Translations under genes and position numbers: made by a program
Notes under the pieces: model-generated
The model's database searches: none
Told to the model about the DNA's origin: nothing
The model's input: only the letters and a program-made list of their open reading frames with translations
Part shown: positions 26,890 through 52,500 of the stretch, in pieces
Layout: each line of letters begins with the position of its first letter
How positions within the stretch are numbered: the stretch's first letter is position 1
DNA from: Bugula neritina
Lineage: Eukaryota; Bryozoa; Gymnolaemata; Cheilostomatida; Bugulidae
NCBI GenBank assembly: GCA_964035545.1
Contig: OZ037767.1
Span: 23,171,128 to 23,231,127, forward strand
DNA: 60,000 nt
Direction of reading: 5' to 3'

Positions 26890-29859
26890 TTTCAATTTTA
26901 TCCCAATTGATTATGGCAGCAAAAGTTGAATAGCAGCAGTGGGTGTGAATAAGTTTAAACTTCAACAGCTTCAAATTATGCAGCAATAGTTACGAGATGA
27001 TAAAATCAGCAAATCCTGAATCCCTGAAACTGTAGGTTCTGCTGGATGATGGAATATCCACGATATTTTCACTCCTTTCTAAACTTCTATTTTGCAAGTT
27101 TTAGTATTTTCTCAATTTCTAAAAAATATTGTATAGAAACTATATAGAAAGCTCTAATAAACTCTAAATTAAATTCATTTGTCAAGCTGTTAATATCATT
27201 ACCCAAAATAATAATAGGCTATGTAATAATGAATTAATAACTTCAAAATATCTTTTTTATGTACATGCTACATAATATGTTAATTACTTAGTTTTTTATA
27301 AGCAAATAGAGATAATGTTAATTTATATTATTATATTATTATAGTTTATAGCAACTGTATTATACAATCACCATGAGCAAAGTTGGTGAATACTTAGCTG
27401 CGTCAGCTTTTCTCTTCTTATAAATAGAATAACAGCTTAAAACAGACAAAAAGGCATATTCTATACTTGTAATCAGTAAAACAGCATATATGATAAACTG
27501 AATAAGAGCAATACAATTTTTTTAACAAAGTTAAAAACTATATTAAAGCTTATAGCTGATGTAATATTTTCTAAATTTATATTATGTAGTTTCATGCTTA
27601 GCTAAACTTCATATAAGAAAACACCTGCCTTATTCAACCAAACCTTGCCTTATGAAATTATGATTTACTTCTAAAAGCACATCTCATTGAGTTAATTTAT
27701 ATACATGTTTAATATTATATTTTTTCTATACAACTATACATGGCTGTCTAATAACTAATATATATCCCTTTATAAGTATAATGCCATTATTCTATCTCTA
27801 AAACGTTGCTCTTAAAAAGATCTAAGATTTTTAAGTTAACAGTAGTTGGATATTTACCTGCTTGTGTAATACACGGATACTAATTCTATTATACAACATT
27901 TACTTCGATTTACTCTGTTGAACATAAACCTATTCTTCCCAAAGAGTACTTACTTTATTAGTTATGATTGTTTTTTGAGTAAACAATGATGAGTAGATTC
28001 AGCTGATAGACTTCCATATCTTAACGTAAGCACACGTGTTTACTGTTAGCTGCATGTACTTAACACTGTTGAGGCATATAAACAATAACCAGATTAAGCA
28101 AGCATGAGCTTCTTAATTAAATGATTATTAAACAATATATAATGGGCAGCAGAAAGATTACGCTTGACTCTGGTGTACGAAGCCCAATGAAAAGCCTTTG
28201 CTCAATGTCTGTGGGCATCGAATAAAACAATAATGAATCTACTCACTAAGCAATAAAACTTAGAAGTCAACTACAAGTTGCTGTAATAACTCCAAGGAGT
28301 TGTCTTCTCATCAGCAGCAAGCAGAATGCACTGTACGTCAGCACCTCTCGCTATTAATTCAGGGGTCACTGGTGATTTAAAAATGATGAAGTCTGATAAA
28401 AGTCTGAGAAACAAAATGCAGCTAAAATGCTGCCAGGGTAAAACCAAAAGTCAGCAAATGAGATAGTCATTGGGCAGCTGGCAATTAACACTTGAGAATG
28501 TGTAGAGGAGTTGGAGAGGCTTGTATGTCATTGAATCAGTGTTACTTCACCTGTAACTTGCTCTACTTAATTATGGCTGTCCAAAATTAATTGTATTGAA
28601 GTGAAGTTGATGTGAAACTACAAAGTAAACTTTGTCTAGTGTTTGACAGTTTGTGACAGTGGCATGTTTGCCCAGTTATTACTTTTAATATGGTTTAGAC
28701 TAATCTAGTGATGGTTTACATAGTTTTATATAATAAATGTGCATAATATTTCTGAATATAGAGAGCTGTAAGTGTGTCCTACGTGCCATTGAAGCTCAAT
28801 ATTCCATACTAGTTTTATACTGATTATATAACAAGAACATCCAATGAGTTAGTAATATATGAAAATATAAATGATAGTTTATCTCATAGCTATATAACCT
28901 AATTATCCCACTCTGCAAAATAGTGATGGTCTTAGTACTGAATTTGGACAACCTATAAAATTAAATGTTCAGTATATTATAGCTATAGCCATATTTTATA
29001 AATGTATAACTATATAAGGTATAAGGTATGAGGTATAAGGTATGTAAACGAGTTGAATTACAAAATCTATAATCATTCATGATGGTTTTTATAATTTCAG
29101 CTAGGGTATAGAACTTTGAAAATTGAAAAATTTAGTCCAAATCAATAATCAATATAGATTATGTAATAGCTGTCAAATACCTTCAACTTACCTAATTCCA
29201 CTTTCACCTGCTGTAGCATAGTTCATATATAGTTTTGTCTATATGATATATCAATACATCACAAGTTACTGTGAAATTTACAGCACCATTGGGGTAGACT
29301 GGTTGCCACTGACAGTTTTACAACCTGTAATAATTTGTATTGTTATATTATACCCTTTGTATGCTCACGTAATTTGACTAACAGCTCTAATATTTATAGA
29401 ATTGTTATTTAAGAAAACAAATTGGATGCTATAAGCAACAATTGCCATTATGAAAACTGCGAACAAAAAGAATATTTGCCATTCTTAAAAACATTTAGTT
29501 TAAAAAACCCATAAGTTGTTAGTTTTTACATATCCACTCATAGTTTTTACCATCATAATTGCCTACTATAGATACTGTCATCTCTTTAAGTAGCGTGTAA
29601 TACAAAGTAACTAAAAACATTTAACAGAAAGTTGTTTTATATCTGAACAGTATTCTTTACCTGTACTCATTAGTATAATTGACAAGATTCTGCTACTGGT
29701 TAATCAAATAATTTCAATTGCATATCGAAAGCCTCCAAAATGAGAAAAGCTGCCTTTCTCCAATAGGAGTTTCATTTACACTTAGCTTGTAGTTCGAATG
29801 TGAAATTCTTAGGTAAATGTCAAGAATTAATCAACAATAAGGATGAAATTAATAGATTG

Positions 29860-29899
29860 TTAATAGAACATATGCTAGATATAGCATGTGTTCTATTAA
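29860..29899. repeat. Inverted repeat with 17-bp arms
   Basis: TTAATAGAACATATGCT at 29860-29876 pairs with 29883-29899 with one mismatch around a 6-nt loop. A partial third copy of the arm follows at about 29902-29925 (GTTAATATAACACATGCTAG), so it lies in a small cluster of related words. Function unknown. Confidence 0.8.
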
Positions 29900-31734
29900 T
29901 AAAATGTTAATATAACACATGCTAGAGCCAGCATTCTAACTTGACCTGCACCTGAATATACTATTACAGTATTAAACAAATTTATTATTACAGGATAAAT
30001 TCTAAACTAAAGTCATATTTCCTGGAAACAACATAGCAGCGGTTCCCAATGCTAATTACATCATTACGCTTTTTATATTTAGGTTTCAGATGAGCTGGCT
30101 ACGTCCTAGCACCTGCTTATTCTAAATAACTTCTTCAAGTTATTAGGCAGCTAAAGATGAAGTTCAGAATGCCTTGAATAATTAAAACCTTGTCTGCAGT
30201 ATTAAGTTGTCATAATTACAAGCTAATAAGGTGGATACTAAATAAACAATTTTACTTGTAAATAATATAAACTTATGTAAATAGACATTCCATTCGTATG
30301 TATGCAGTGTTATAGTTCTCCCTGGTGAAGTAGATAGACATGCTATGTATAATCGGCAGCATATGCAATAGCTGCCAATTTATAATGATGTAAGACTATA
30401 TATCAGATAGCTAACTTAAAATGCTATACTATACTATAATACGAAAGTTGTAATGTATACATACAATGCAGGTCATTAGCTCAAACAAGATTTTGTTGTT
30501 AGTAGAAGAAATATTTGTGTTATAATGTTATATAAATTTGTAATTGTGGAATGCTACTTTCTAAATATGTGCATGGGTCTACTTTGTTATGAAGCCTAGA
30601 GTATGCTGTACAATTCACATATACTGTGCATGCTGATGTTGGGTTCTGGAAATTTCTAACGTGCATGTTATGATTGGGATGATGAAGCACTAGAGAAACA
30701 TGTTAACTTAACCGCTACACAAACATAAAAATACAAAGGCAATAGAACTCTATTCACATAAATACACTAGTGAAAAGCCCCTTTGTATTGTAATTGCACT
30801 AGATTCTAGGTAGGATCTTATGTTATATTCAAAAACAATTGGAGTTATTCTCCCTCTTGATTGCATACACAATCAATGTTGTAAATATATATAAGTAAGT
30901 GCACAATGAGACGTATGCTAACAATATCATAGATAAGACAGCTGTGCAATACTCAACTGTAGAAAATAATAAATGGTTAATCAGGTTAAAGAAGTTTGTT
31001 AAAGAGTATAAATAAGAAGGCCAGGTAAACACTTAGCTTCTTACTATTAGTTGCACTTCTCCTTTATTTCTATAAAAGCAATTCAAAAAGCCATGCAACT
31101 TTTCTCGGCTTTCTGACAATTTTTGTTTCTCTGAAGAGTTGCTCTAACATGATGTTGATGTACACTTCGGCTAACTCAAAATTATATAGACTGGCTATGA
31201 ATTAGTTATTTAAGCTTAACTCTAACAATTTTTGTGAATAATCTTCATCAGAGAATTTCTACTACCATAACATTTGAACACATATTTCTGAGGACTCATA
31301 TCAAACATTATGATCACTATTCACTACTAAGTATCGTTAACTTAAATATAAAACTATCTCTACAGTAATATTTGACTACACTTTTTACTATTCTTGTACA
31401 CTGAATGCATGACTTGTACAAAATCCAACAATTATCTACAATATAAATATAGACCACTTGACTTTTCATTTTGTTCATCACACTTTTGGCTATTTCTGTA
31501 AAGTGAGTGACTTGTATAGAATCTAATAATTAATAACGATATGAATATAAGTTAGATAACATTCTTTACTTTTCATCACCAGTTTTTTCAGCCTTTAAAA
31601 ATGTAACAAACTATATTGTCATACTATAACTAATATAAGCAAAAATAGAGTGCTGCAAATATTAACTAAAAAATGGTGTTGTTATGCAATTCTCCATAAT
31701 CTACTCTGCAAAAAAACATTTCACGTTTTACTCT

Positions 31735-32325
31735 GCTCCATGAAGTAGGGTAAAACAACTCCACGGTACAAACAGTATGCAGCATACAATGCAATAAATG
31801 CAGAACTTTATTAAAGCTATCTAGCAGCCTAACCTTTTTGTTTTATTGTGCAAACTGTACAGAATTGGCTATTAGAATTTAGAAAAAAATAACTAAAAAT
31901 TTAGTGCCACTAATAGAAACTAAAAAATCAATTAAATCACATGATAGCTTGCTAACAAATTATTTATTACAAAATTGTAAATGCTCTTCAAAGCATTCTG
32001 TTTGACATTTAAGCTAGCTAAAAATAAACATTTTTATTATTCATATATTTGCAAGATTTGATACATGGAAATTTTTACCCTTTTGACAGTTATTAAAATA
32101 ATTACATTGGTCTATATTTTGATAATAACATTGAAAAGTTACAGCACTTTTTGTACCATTTTCAGGATATAAAAATAAAACTGAATAATCATTGTAAATA
32201 TATTTGTAAAGGTGTAGCAAACCTAAATATGAAGCAATGCAGTAGGGTAAAGCAACTCCACAGTACAACTAGCTAGTAGTACAAATAATATGCAGCATAC
32301 AACGCAATAAAAGCAGAACTTGTTA
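31735..32325 (+). repeat. Dispersed direct repeat pair downstream of the distal receptor
   Basis: About 31735-31812 and 32226-32325 share blocks in the same order: AGTAGGGTAAA, CAACTCCAC, GTACAA, TATGCAGCATACAA, GCAATAAA and GCAGAACTT. The second copy has a small insertion (CTAGCTAGTAGTACAAAT). It could be an old local duplication or two copies of a short non-autonomous element. Confidence 0.7.
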
Positions 32326-32601
32326 ACTATAAAATTATATAATTATAGAATCATTAAACCCTGCTCTGTAAATTGTAGTAGATAATACACCAACAGCAAA
32401 TTGTGATGGTAGAGTAGAAATTCCATTAGTTGTTGCTTTTCTTAGAATTTCTATACATGTCAGAGAGTGATTAATCGATTTCAGTAATGAAATGATGTTA
32501 CACATATAGCCATGACTTAAAACAAAGCACAACTATAGATTATAAAATACAAAACAAATTGAAGAACATAAGGTAAAGTTATGACTGTATTATTGCAATG
32601 T

Positions 32602-44999
<12,398 letters not shown>

Positions 45000-46651
45000 T
45001 AAAATGGCACTGAACAAGGTCTGTTTCCTCATATTATATACTGCTAAAATAAATCATGTACATGTTGATAATATTCAGAAAGATGAATCTGTAAGTGGAG
45101 ATGAAAAGCGACATTTCTGCAGCAACTTGAACAACATTAATATATACATTGAAGCAAAAATAACTTCAATATCTATAATAGACAATGGTAGACATAAAAA
45201 CATTGGTTCTAACATAAGATTCACACACACATATGCAAGTACTGGAACACAAGCCCCACATATGTCTTAATTGCCCATTATAATATAAATGTGTACAACA
45301 AATTCTATGAAACTGAAAATACCTTGTAATACCGAGAAGTCCAAACAAGTCTACACTGAAAAGGGTAGATGCTAATAGAGCCGTGTGCTACAGCCAAATA
45401 AAAGAAACAGTTTTATGCATTGCAAAGCTTGTGTGCTGTCAAGAGGCTGGGAAGAAGGAGAGACAAAGTTACTTATATTGTTTTAGACATAAATTAGCAC
45501 ACTTACAGCTGTACAAGTAAAATCTCCCACTGATTCAAGATACCATTCTCTGCATCCCCAGTGCTGAGAAACTAACAGCAGAGCTACAAGTAGCTACACT
45601 ACCAGATAAAGAAGTACCCCAGGCTACGTTCCGAGTGAACCCTCAGGCTGTGTTCTGAATGGAAATATACAGTGACAAAAATACTTCCGTGTATATCAGG
45701 CCTACCTTCTGCTATTAACAGGACAACAGCTGTTATGAAAGTCTGTACATAATACACCTCTGGGCTATTTACAAGTTCCATCATAACCTAAAACCTTAAT
45801 CATAGTGTTGGCATTGCGGAACATAAAAGTATGCAAGAGCAGAAACATTAACAAACCAGCTAAAGCTGATCATCATGAAACAGAATCATAATAGAAATAT
45901 TTTATTAAATAATATTAACTTTGGAATAAAATACTATAAGGGTACAATGGCTACAAACAAGCAAAATCATCAATATTTTACTCATTTTCATTTGGTGTTC
46001 AATCAACTAAAACTTGGTTCAACTGTTGACCATTTATTTTACAAAAGTTAAGATTATAAATTATTGAGTTGAAGAAATCACTATAAAAAAGATCTGAGGA
46101 ATAGGTTAAAAGTCAATCGAGCAGGTCCAACCTAGTATTATGACAAACTGATTTTTTGTAATTAAACATATAAACTAATAAAAGTTGTTCTTAGACATTT
46201 GCAATCAGATTTGACACTTTTCAGACTATAAATCTATACTATAGGATGTAGGGCTATGATTGACTGAGGTCAGAGAACAACTGAATTGATTTCTGTAATT
46301 GAGCATGTGATCAAATTTAGAATGACAAAAACTCTTCTTAGCCAATTGCAATTTAATTTGACAATATTCAGGTTATACATGTATGACGCAAAGTTGAGAT
46401 TAACAGGTGAACATACACATAAAAATAAAGCATCACCAGTATTTGATACAGTCACCACCTGACAACCGATTAAATAAAAGCAGCCTGTTCAATGATTATA
46501 TGCTTAGCACTGCCCCCCCCCCCCCGCCCGCCATCAACGGTCACTGAGCAGATCTAGACAGTAGAATCTGGTCAGACAACTCCATACTAGCATCTGATGG
46601 AACCTCATATCCACAAGCGAACATTCACCAAGTTTTGCCATCAGCCCTTCT
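45000..46651. other. Intergenic region between COQ4 and the distal receptor
   Basis: This holds the COQ4 3'UTR (right), and the receptor promoter and 5'UTR (left), both minus strand. TTTATT at about 46033 could be the COQ4 polyadenylation signal. A pure C tract (46513-46525, then CGCCCGCC) means a G-rich run near the 3' end of COQ4 on the transcript strand. No coding exon is supported, and the short ORFs here show no recognisable domain. Confidence 0.5.
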
Positions 46652-49517
46652 CTAAAGTTTAGTGTTGAGACTATTTACATTGTTACATGGTGCAGTGGTG
46701 ATACCAAGCCTAGCTCTTATCTCTTCTATAGGTGTTTCCCAGTGATTTTCTACGTACAAATTCAACATGAAATTGGAGTTGAAACCATTCTTGATGGACC
46801 ATGGGAACAGCTGAGTGGACCAAATCTTTCTATGTCTACAACATACATATAATTTACTGACCAATGTGTTGTGGTGGTTGTGCAACATTTGCTTATAGCT
46901 TTTAATTTTAAAGAGAGCTTATTCAGCAAAATCTAATTTTAAATTTAATCATTTTTCGAGCAAAAATGATATTCATGAAAATAGAAGAATTGTTGCAGTT
47001 CAAAAAATAGCATTCTAGCCTACAAACCGTTACATCTCTGGCAAAGGCAGGATACTAAATAATCCTAGTAGAAGTAAGACACTTGTATAAACCACCTACC
47101 TGAGCAACACCTGAGCAATACCTGAGTAACACCTGAGTAATACCTGTGTAATATACTTACTTGGGTCCAAGGCGAAATGGTCCACCTATTGCTGCTGCTA
47201 TACACATTGGTAGACCGGTCTGAATAGCTTCGTACCACTTGACTGCAACTTCACCAAGCATATTGGGCTTCATATCTGAATACAAAGACATGAGAACATT
47301 AGAATCACGAGTGAAAATAACAGCAATAATAATAACAGCAGCAGCAGTAGCAGTAGTAACAGCAGCAGCAGCAGTAATAGTAGTAATAGTAATAGGCCTA
47401 CACATAAGCAGACACTCAAGTTAAAGAATTACTAGGGTCTATACATGCAACAACATTGAACAGAGTAATTTAGAGAAGACAACTCCTTGCAAACACTAAA
47501 CAACAACTAGTCAGTTTTTGGCACTACAGAACCAACATTTAGTTTAGAATACCACATTAAAATCACGAAATCAAATATGATAATTTATGTTGAAAATTTC
47601 ATATACCAAGAATAGTGTGCGTAAGGTCATGCATTTGGCGGTATCGCAGCATGATATAAGCTAGCTCTGGATCATCCACAAACTGTACAGGTCTCCGGGA
47701 GTCCGGGTCAAAGCCCTAAAACAGAATAATATGTATACAATGATTACAGGAATTATAATTTTGGCAATTAGTTGGATATCTGAAAATGAGTCACACAATG
47801 ACAGCAGACAAAAAGAAATAATTTCAAATACCATAAACTATTGTAGAGAACATGATACTATATAACTACTTTAGAATCACTGATAAAATTAGGCTATCCA
47901 GCAAAATATTTGCACAGTAGGCAAAATAAAAACCATTAAATATATTATTTAATCTTTTCATAAATAACAGAGTTTATTCAAGTTCTGCCTTATGTTTTTA
48001 GCAGTTAAAGCAGTTGAATCATGATAAAAATTATTTTACATAACTCACATTAATGTTGAGAAAGTTGAAGTAGGCTTTGCCCAAGGTGTGCTCTTCTAGT
48101 TGAGAGAGATACTGCAAATCCACTGTCTCCTTACTAATGATAGGTCTTTCCCTGAAGAAATTTATGAATTTTAATTTAAAAATAAACCTTCTACATGAAA
48201 GCTAAAATTTCATGTCACCACAATTGTAAACCTGATTAGCTGTTACTTAAAACTGAGAGTTGATAAGAAAAATTGAAATGATAATTGCTTACTTGAAAAA
48301 AGAATATATGATTTGAAACATACTGCAATATTCGCTGTCCATCAGGATTGGCCAACATCCTTTTCTTTATACTAGAGAGAGCACAACTACCAGACGCCTC
48401 TCCCATGGCACATATCATGTCTAAAACATATTAATTTTTTCTTACTAAATCTCAGAAGAAACTCATGTCACTGATTGCAGAGGCTACAGAAAGAAAGATA
48501 ACACATAATAACAGCTCACCATCTCTGGCAGGATCACGTATAGCAGCAAAAGCTGAGATGCCAGTGAGGAGTGCTTTCTGAAAAGGAGACGTCAAGATGT
48601 GACCTGGATAGAGTTGCTGTGGTGTCTGGTGGCTACTGGCTGAGCTGGTATGATTTGCACGACAAGAGAAAGGTCCCGGTGCTGCTAAAAGCGTGATTAA
48701 ATTAAGTGACGTTAAGATACAAAAAGTGAATGCTATGTAAGACTATTTTCTCCCACAACTTGTGTACCCAATTTTTGCAAATTGTAAAAATATGAAACAA
48801 AAAAAACAAAAAGTAACACAAAAAACATATTTATCCAGGCGTCTTCTAACTCCCAAAAATGCATTCATAGGACCCCTTTGCCCTCCTATATTGTGCTGAT
48901 TAAGTTTTTGGTATAATTATTTCTATTCTAGATGAACGCAGTAATTAGTTAGATATAAGTAGTCCTGGTAGGAAAGAAAATCTTTAATTTTAAAGATATT
49001 CATCACAGATGGTTGAAGGGAATATAATTTTTCAACTTTCCACATTGAAAACCTATGACTGAGTGTAAATAAAACGACAGTAATACTATTTAATGATTGT
49101 TCTTATACTATTCAAAGTCTTATAACTTTAGTCTAATAGTTGGGCAAAGCTGAATGAGTATATTATACCTTAGATTGAGTCAACTATCTTCTGTTATTAT
49201 GTTTCGGACTACTAAAAAAAATGGTTACTTAAAAGTGTGCAAAAAATAATCAATATCTGCGGCACAGGAGTAGTTTTGATTGGATGCTTTTCCTGACATC
49301 ACTGTGGCTCAGATTTGAACTCATTAGCTTGTGCACACTAGAAAACTAAATCACTAAAAAACCATCTTATAACTAAGAAATTAAAGCAGATCGAAATACC
49401 AATAATTGAATAATAAAAATTGAAAAAAAAAACATATAAAGTCTCACCATAAAGCAACCTTGTAGACCTAGCATGTCTCAGAAGTGAATAGACCCGTAGT
49501 GTAGATCCAAAGTGCAT
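46652..49517 (-). CDS. COQ4: Ubiquinone biosynthesis protein COQ4 homologue, mitochondrial, 7 exons
   Basis: Exons: 49517-49448, 48684-48520, 48420-48324, 48151-48049, 47715-47607, 47275-47161, 46835-46652. Phases agree; 280 aa (human COQ4 is about 265). The N-terminus ([20 protein letters not shown]) is rich in Arg and Ser and poor in acids, as expected for a mitochondrial presequence. Family landmarks in order: [60 protein letters not shown], the metal-site motif HDLTH followed after 11 residues by Glu (MLGE), [14 protein letters not shown] and WSIKNG. COQ4 supports the coenzyme Q synthesis complex on the matrix side of the inner membrane; human COQ4 has been linked to oxidative decarboxylation of the ring. 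The gene is divergent from the SH3 adaptor. The penultimate exon's donor is followed by an 11-bp CAGGT repeat. Confidence 0.93.
47098..47152 (-). repeat. 11-bp tandem repeat of donor-like CAGGT next to a COQ4 splice donor
   Basis: Five 11-bp units (plus strand ACCTGAGCAAC, ACCTGAGCAAT, ACCTGAGTAAC, ACCTGAGTAAT, ACCTGTGTAAT) begin 7 nt after the donor GT at 47160-47159. In the transcript each unit reads ATTACTCAGGT or similar, so it contains CAGGT. Confidence 0.9.
47325..47395 (+). repeat. AGC/AGT trinucleotide-rich stretch
   Basis: Interrupted runs of AATAACAGC, AGCAGCAGT and AATAGTAGT in the COQ4 intron upstream of the exon starting at 47275. It creates Ala/Val/Thr-rich false ORFs on both strands. 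Confidence 0.8.
49259..49340 (-). repeat. tRNA-derived SINE fragment, minus orientation
   Basis: Reading the minus strand from 49340: GAGTTCAAATCTGAGCC resembles a tRNA B box. GATGTCAGGAAAAGCATCC and then CTCCTGTGCC match the body of the copy at 33424-33565 in order and spacing. It lies in intron 1 of COQ4, about 110 nt into the transcript-sense upstream part. Confidence 0.6.
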
Positions 49518-52500
49518 GATTAAAACATCTAAAAGGTAAACAATTAGTTGAATTAAAAAAAAATATTATATTTTAAAACAGCAAAAATTTGGATGAAATG
49601 TTTATCATATGCAATAGCTTGTCTAGACTAGCTCTTCTAGCAACTTGGAGTACATCAAATCTAGCATAATTTAATCAGCAGGTGACGCAATACATTTTAA
49701 TTAAGGTAAAGGTTTACAATATTTGCACATGGTGTCTAATATGAGGAATCCAGCTTATTTATTTTGTTACATCAACGTTAGCTGCATTTTACTACAGCAA
49801 TTATTCACTACAGGTATATGTATGATAGAGTCACTCCAGAAATCGTAAAAGTTTTTTTTTACTGTGAACTTTAAAATATAAAGTGAACATGTAAAAAAGA
49901 TAAAATTAAAAACAAACAAAACAAAAACTGAACTTGAAGTCAATTATAACTGAATCTATTTTAAAAATTAAAATTTTAATTATAAGCAAACTAAATGTTT
50001 ATGAAATACAGCTTGGGCTTAGCCTTATACTTATAATTATTTCAAGAAAAAAAATTAAAGTGTAGAGATAAACTAATGGGTAATGAAAAACCAAAGACTT
50101 AACAACCATAATGATAATCATAATGCATAGTAATACTGATACTGATAGTAAAGCTTTTTATGTAGATAATATTAATAAGATATAGCTAACCTTTCGTTAA
50201 TCATTTTAAGTTAAGCTCAAGTTAAACTGAGTCATGATGTTTAGATATAACTTTTATAACATTTACTATCATTATCAATATACAATACTATTAATAATTA
50301 TAATATTATTATCAATTATATTTATAACATTTGACTTTGTGATATGACTGTGATTTACATGAAATTGAATATCAATATGCTTACTTCAATCTGTTTTATT
50401 ACTATCATAATCATATACAGTATAACACATATTTTAACTTAAAGTTAATACTAATATCAATGTGAACGTGATAATAGATTTATGGTGATAATCATATAGA
50501 TTATCATAAACATTATGATTGTTAGGTAACGCTTTTATTTTTGTGCGGTTCAACTAAAACCATACCAATTTCTGCAACAGCATCATATTAGTAAGTGAAT
50601 TGCATGCATACTAGAATGTTTAATCTGATAGTATTGTATCGGAAAATCCTACCTGCTTACATTTCGGCTTGGCCAACATTAAAATGATCTCTTTATCTAA
50701 AATGTATAGCTAAGACGAGATGAAGCAAAAGCGGTTAAAGATATTATTTGTAACGCATTGACCTATATTCTCCGCCAGGAAATAGTTGATACAAAAACTC
50801 AAACTGAACACAAGTTGAAGTACAACTTCAAGTACTACTACTAGTAGTGATAGTCGATAACAATTAAAATTATTAATGTTAATATCTAATATATCAGTAA
50901 ATATGATATATTATGTCAGTGTTAACTAATTACGCGTTTTGTTAGTGTTACTCTTTCTAATTATTAACATAATTGTTTACATTTACTGATTTAGTGATTT
51001 GCAATCACTAAAAGTAAAAGTAAAACTAAAAGTAAATCTAATTCTAAAACTTTGAGTAAAACTAAAAGTAAGCAAGTAAATGAAATTGAATTTGAATGAC
51101 AATAAATAATTGACATCATGATCATCTTCATGAAGTGATCATAATCAAGTTAAAGTTGTGATCAACTTCAAGCTCAACTTTAAGACATCAAAGTTACTGG
51201 TTAGACTTTGTTTTACTCTTACTCTAACTCTTAGACATGTCTGTCATGATGATGACTCATGAGTCATAAGACTGACTCAGCCAGTGACTGATTTTAAAAG
51301 GGAGTAATCACTAAGTCTAATTTAATAGCTTATGTTTTTTACAGCAAACTAAAACATGAATTGAAATTATAATCAATATTAATAATTATAATATTAATTA
51401 AAAATTTATCAATATTATTAATATAAAATTGAGTATGCAATATGAAGATGTACGAGATTGACTTTGAATATCACTATCAGTATCAATTTTTTAAAATAAA
51501 ATCAATATGAATATCACTGAGTTGGATAACTATTACTCAACTAATAGTTATAGCTAGTAGTACCATTATTAAATTTAATACTAATGCTGAGACGGGTAAT
51601 ACTAATACTCAGTAATAGTATTAATATCATGAATATGAGGATCAGAAAGTAATTACTAAAAGTTAAAGTGCATGACTTTGCATTATTATTTTTGAATCAA
51701 TCAAATTCAATAGAATTGTCATTATGATAATACAAAATTTCTTAAATTAATTAACTTTAAGCTAAGAAAAAAAGTAAATTACAGTAATTAAATTATAAGC
51801 AGTATGACGTATTACCATTAGTATAACTATAACTGTATAAGTATTAGATTACCAATATCTCTATTGGTATCATTATGAATACCAGTATGAGTATTACATT
51901 TACTGAGTATTAGTCTTTTAGTGTTACCAATATTATGACTATGAGTATGAGCTAGGCATAAACTTAAAGTATCAGTGTGAATATAAATATTACTAATGAC
52001 TGTATTTATGTTTATACTGATTGACTTCATTGCCTAGTGGAATGAGTTTGAGTATAATAACTATTGTAGTTATAGTATGACTATAATACCCTAAAATTAA
52101 TATCATTATTATAAGTATAATGATTATTATGTATAGCTGAACTTTAAGAGTAAGTATCAGTATGGCCATGGCTATTGTTATGATTATATTGATAATGATT
52201 AATACACTTATCATAGCGTTGTGAGTGATTGATATCACCATGGCTGTTGTTTTTACTGCAACTATTACTAATAATGTTAATCTGACTGCTATTGTTACTT
52301 GGAAACTATGGGTATTAGTTAATATCATTATGAGTATTACTATTACATTAGTTTTAAGTTTTACTATTAGTTAGAGTTAGTTTGAACTTAAGTTATAGCT
52401 CAATTTAAATTTGCAAAAAGTTTCAACGGTAATGAATATTGGTGAAAAATAATTTGACAAGGTATTGCATATTTTTTTAAATTCCTTTCATTATGAATTT

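Larger units (their letters stand above)
26890..32601. other. Intergenic region between the two tandem receptor genes
   Basis: This 5.7 kb of very AT-rich DNA holds the promoter and 5'UTR of the proximal receptor on its left side and the 3'UTR of the distal receptor on its right. No coding exon is supported; scattered short ORFs lack family resemblance and codon structure. Several TTTATT motifs (for example near 31960 and 32033) could be minus-strand polyadenylation signals. It contains a hairpin (29860-29899), an old duplicated segment (about 31385-31590) and a pair of related segments (about 31735-31812 and 32226-32325). I found no clear promoter motif. Confidence 0.55.

Noticed and set aside
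45000-46651. Short minus-strand ORFs between COQ4 and the distal receptor as genes
   Set aside because: Each is about 60-80 codons, with no recognisable domain, no supported splice partners and AT-rich codon use like the surrounding non-coding DNA.
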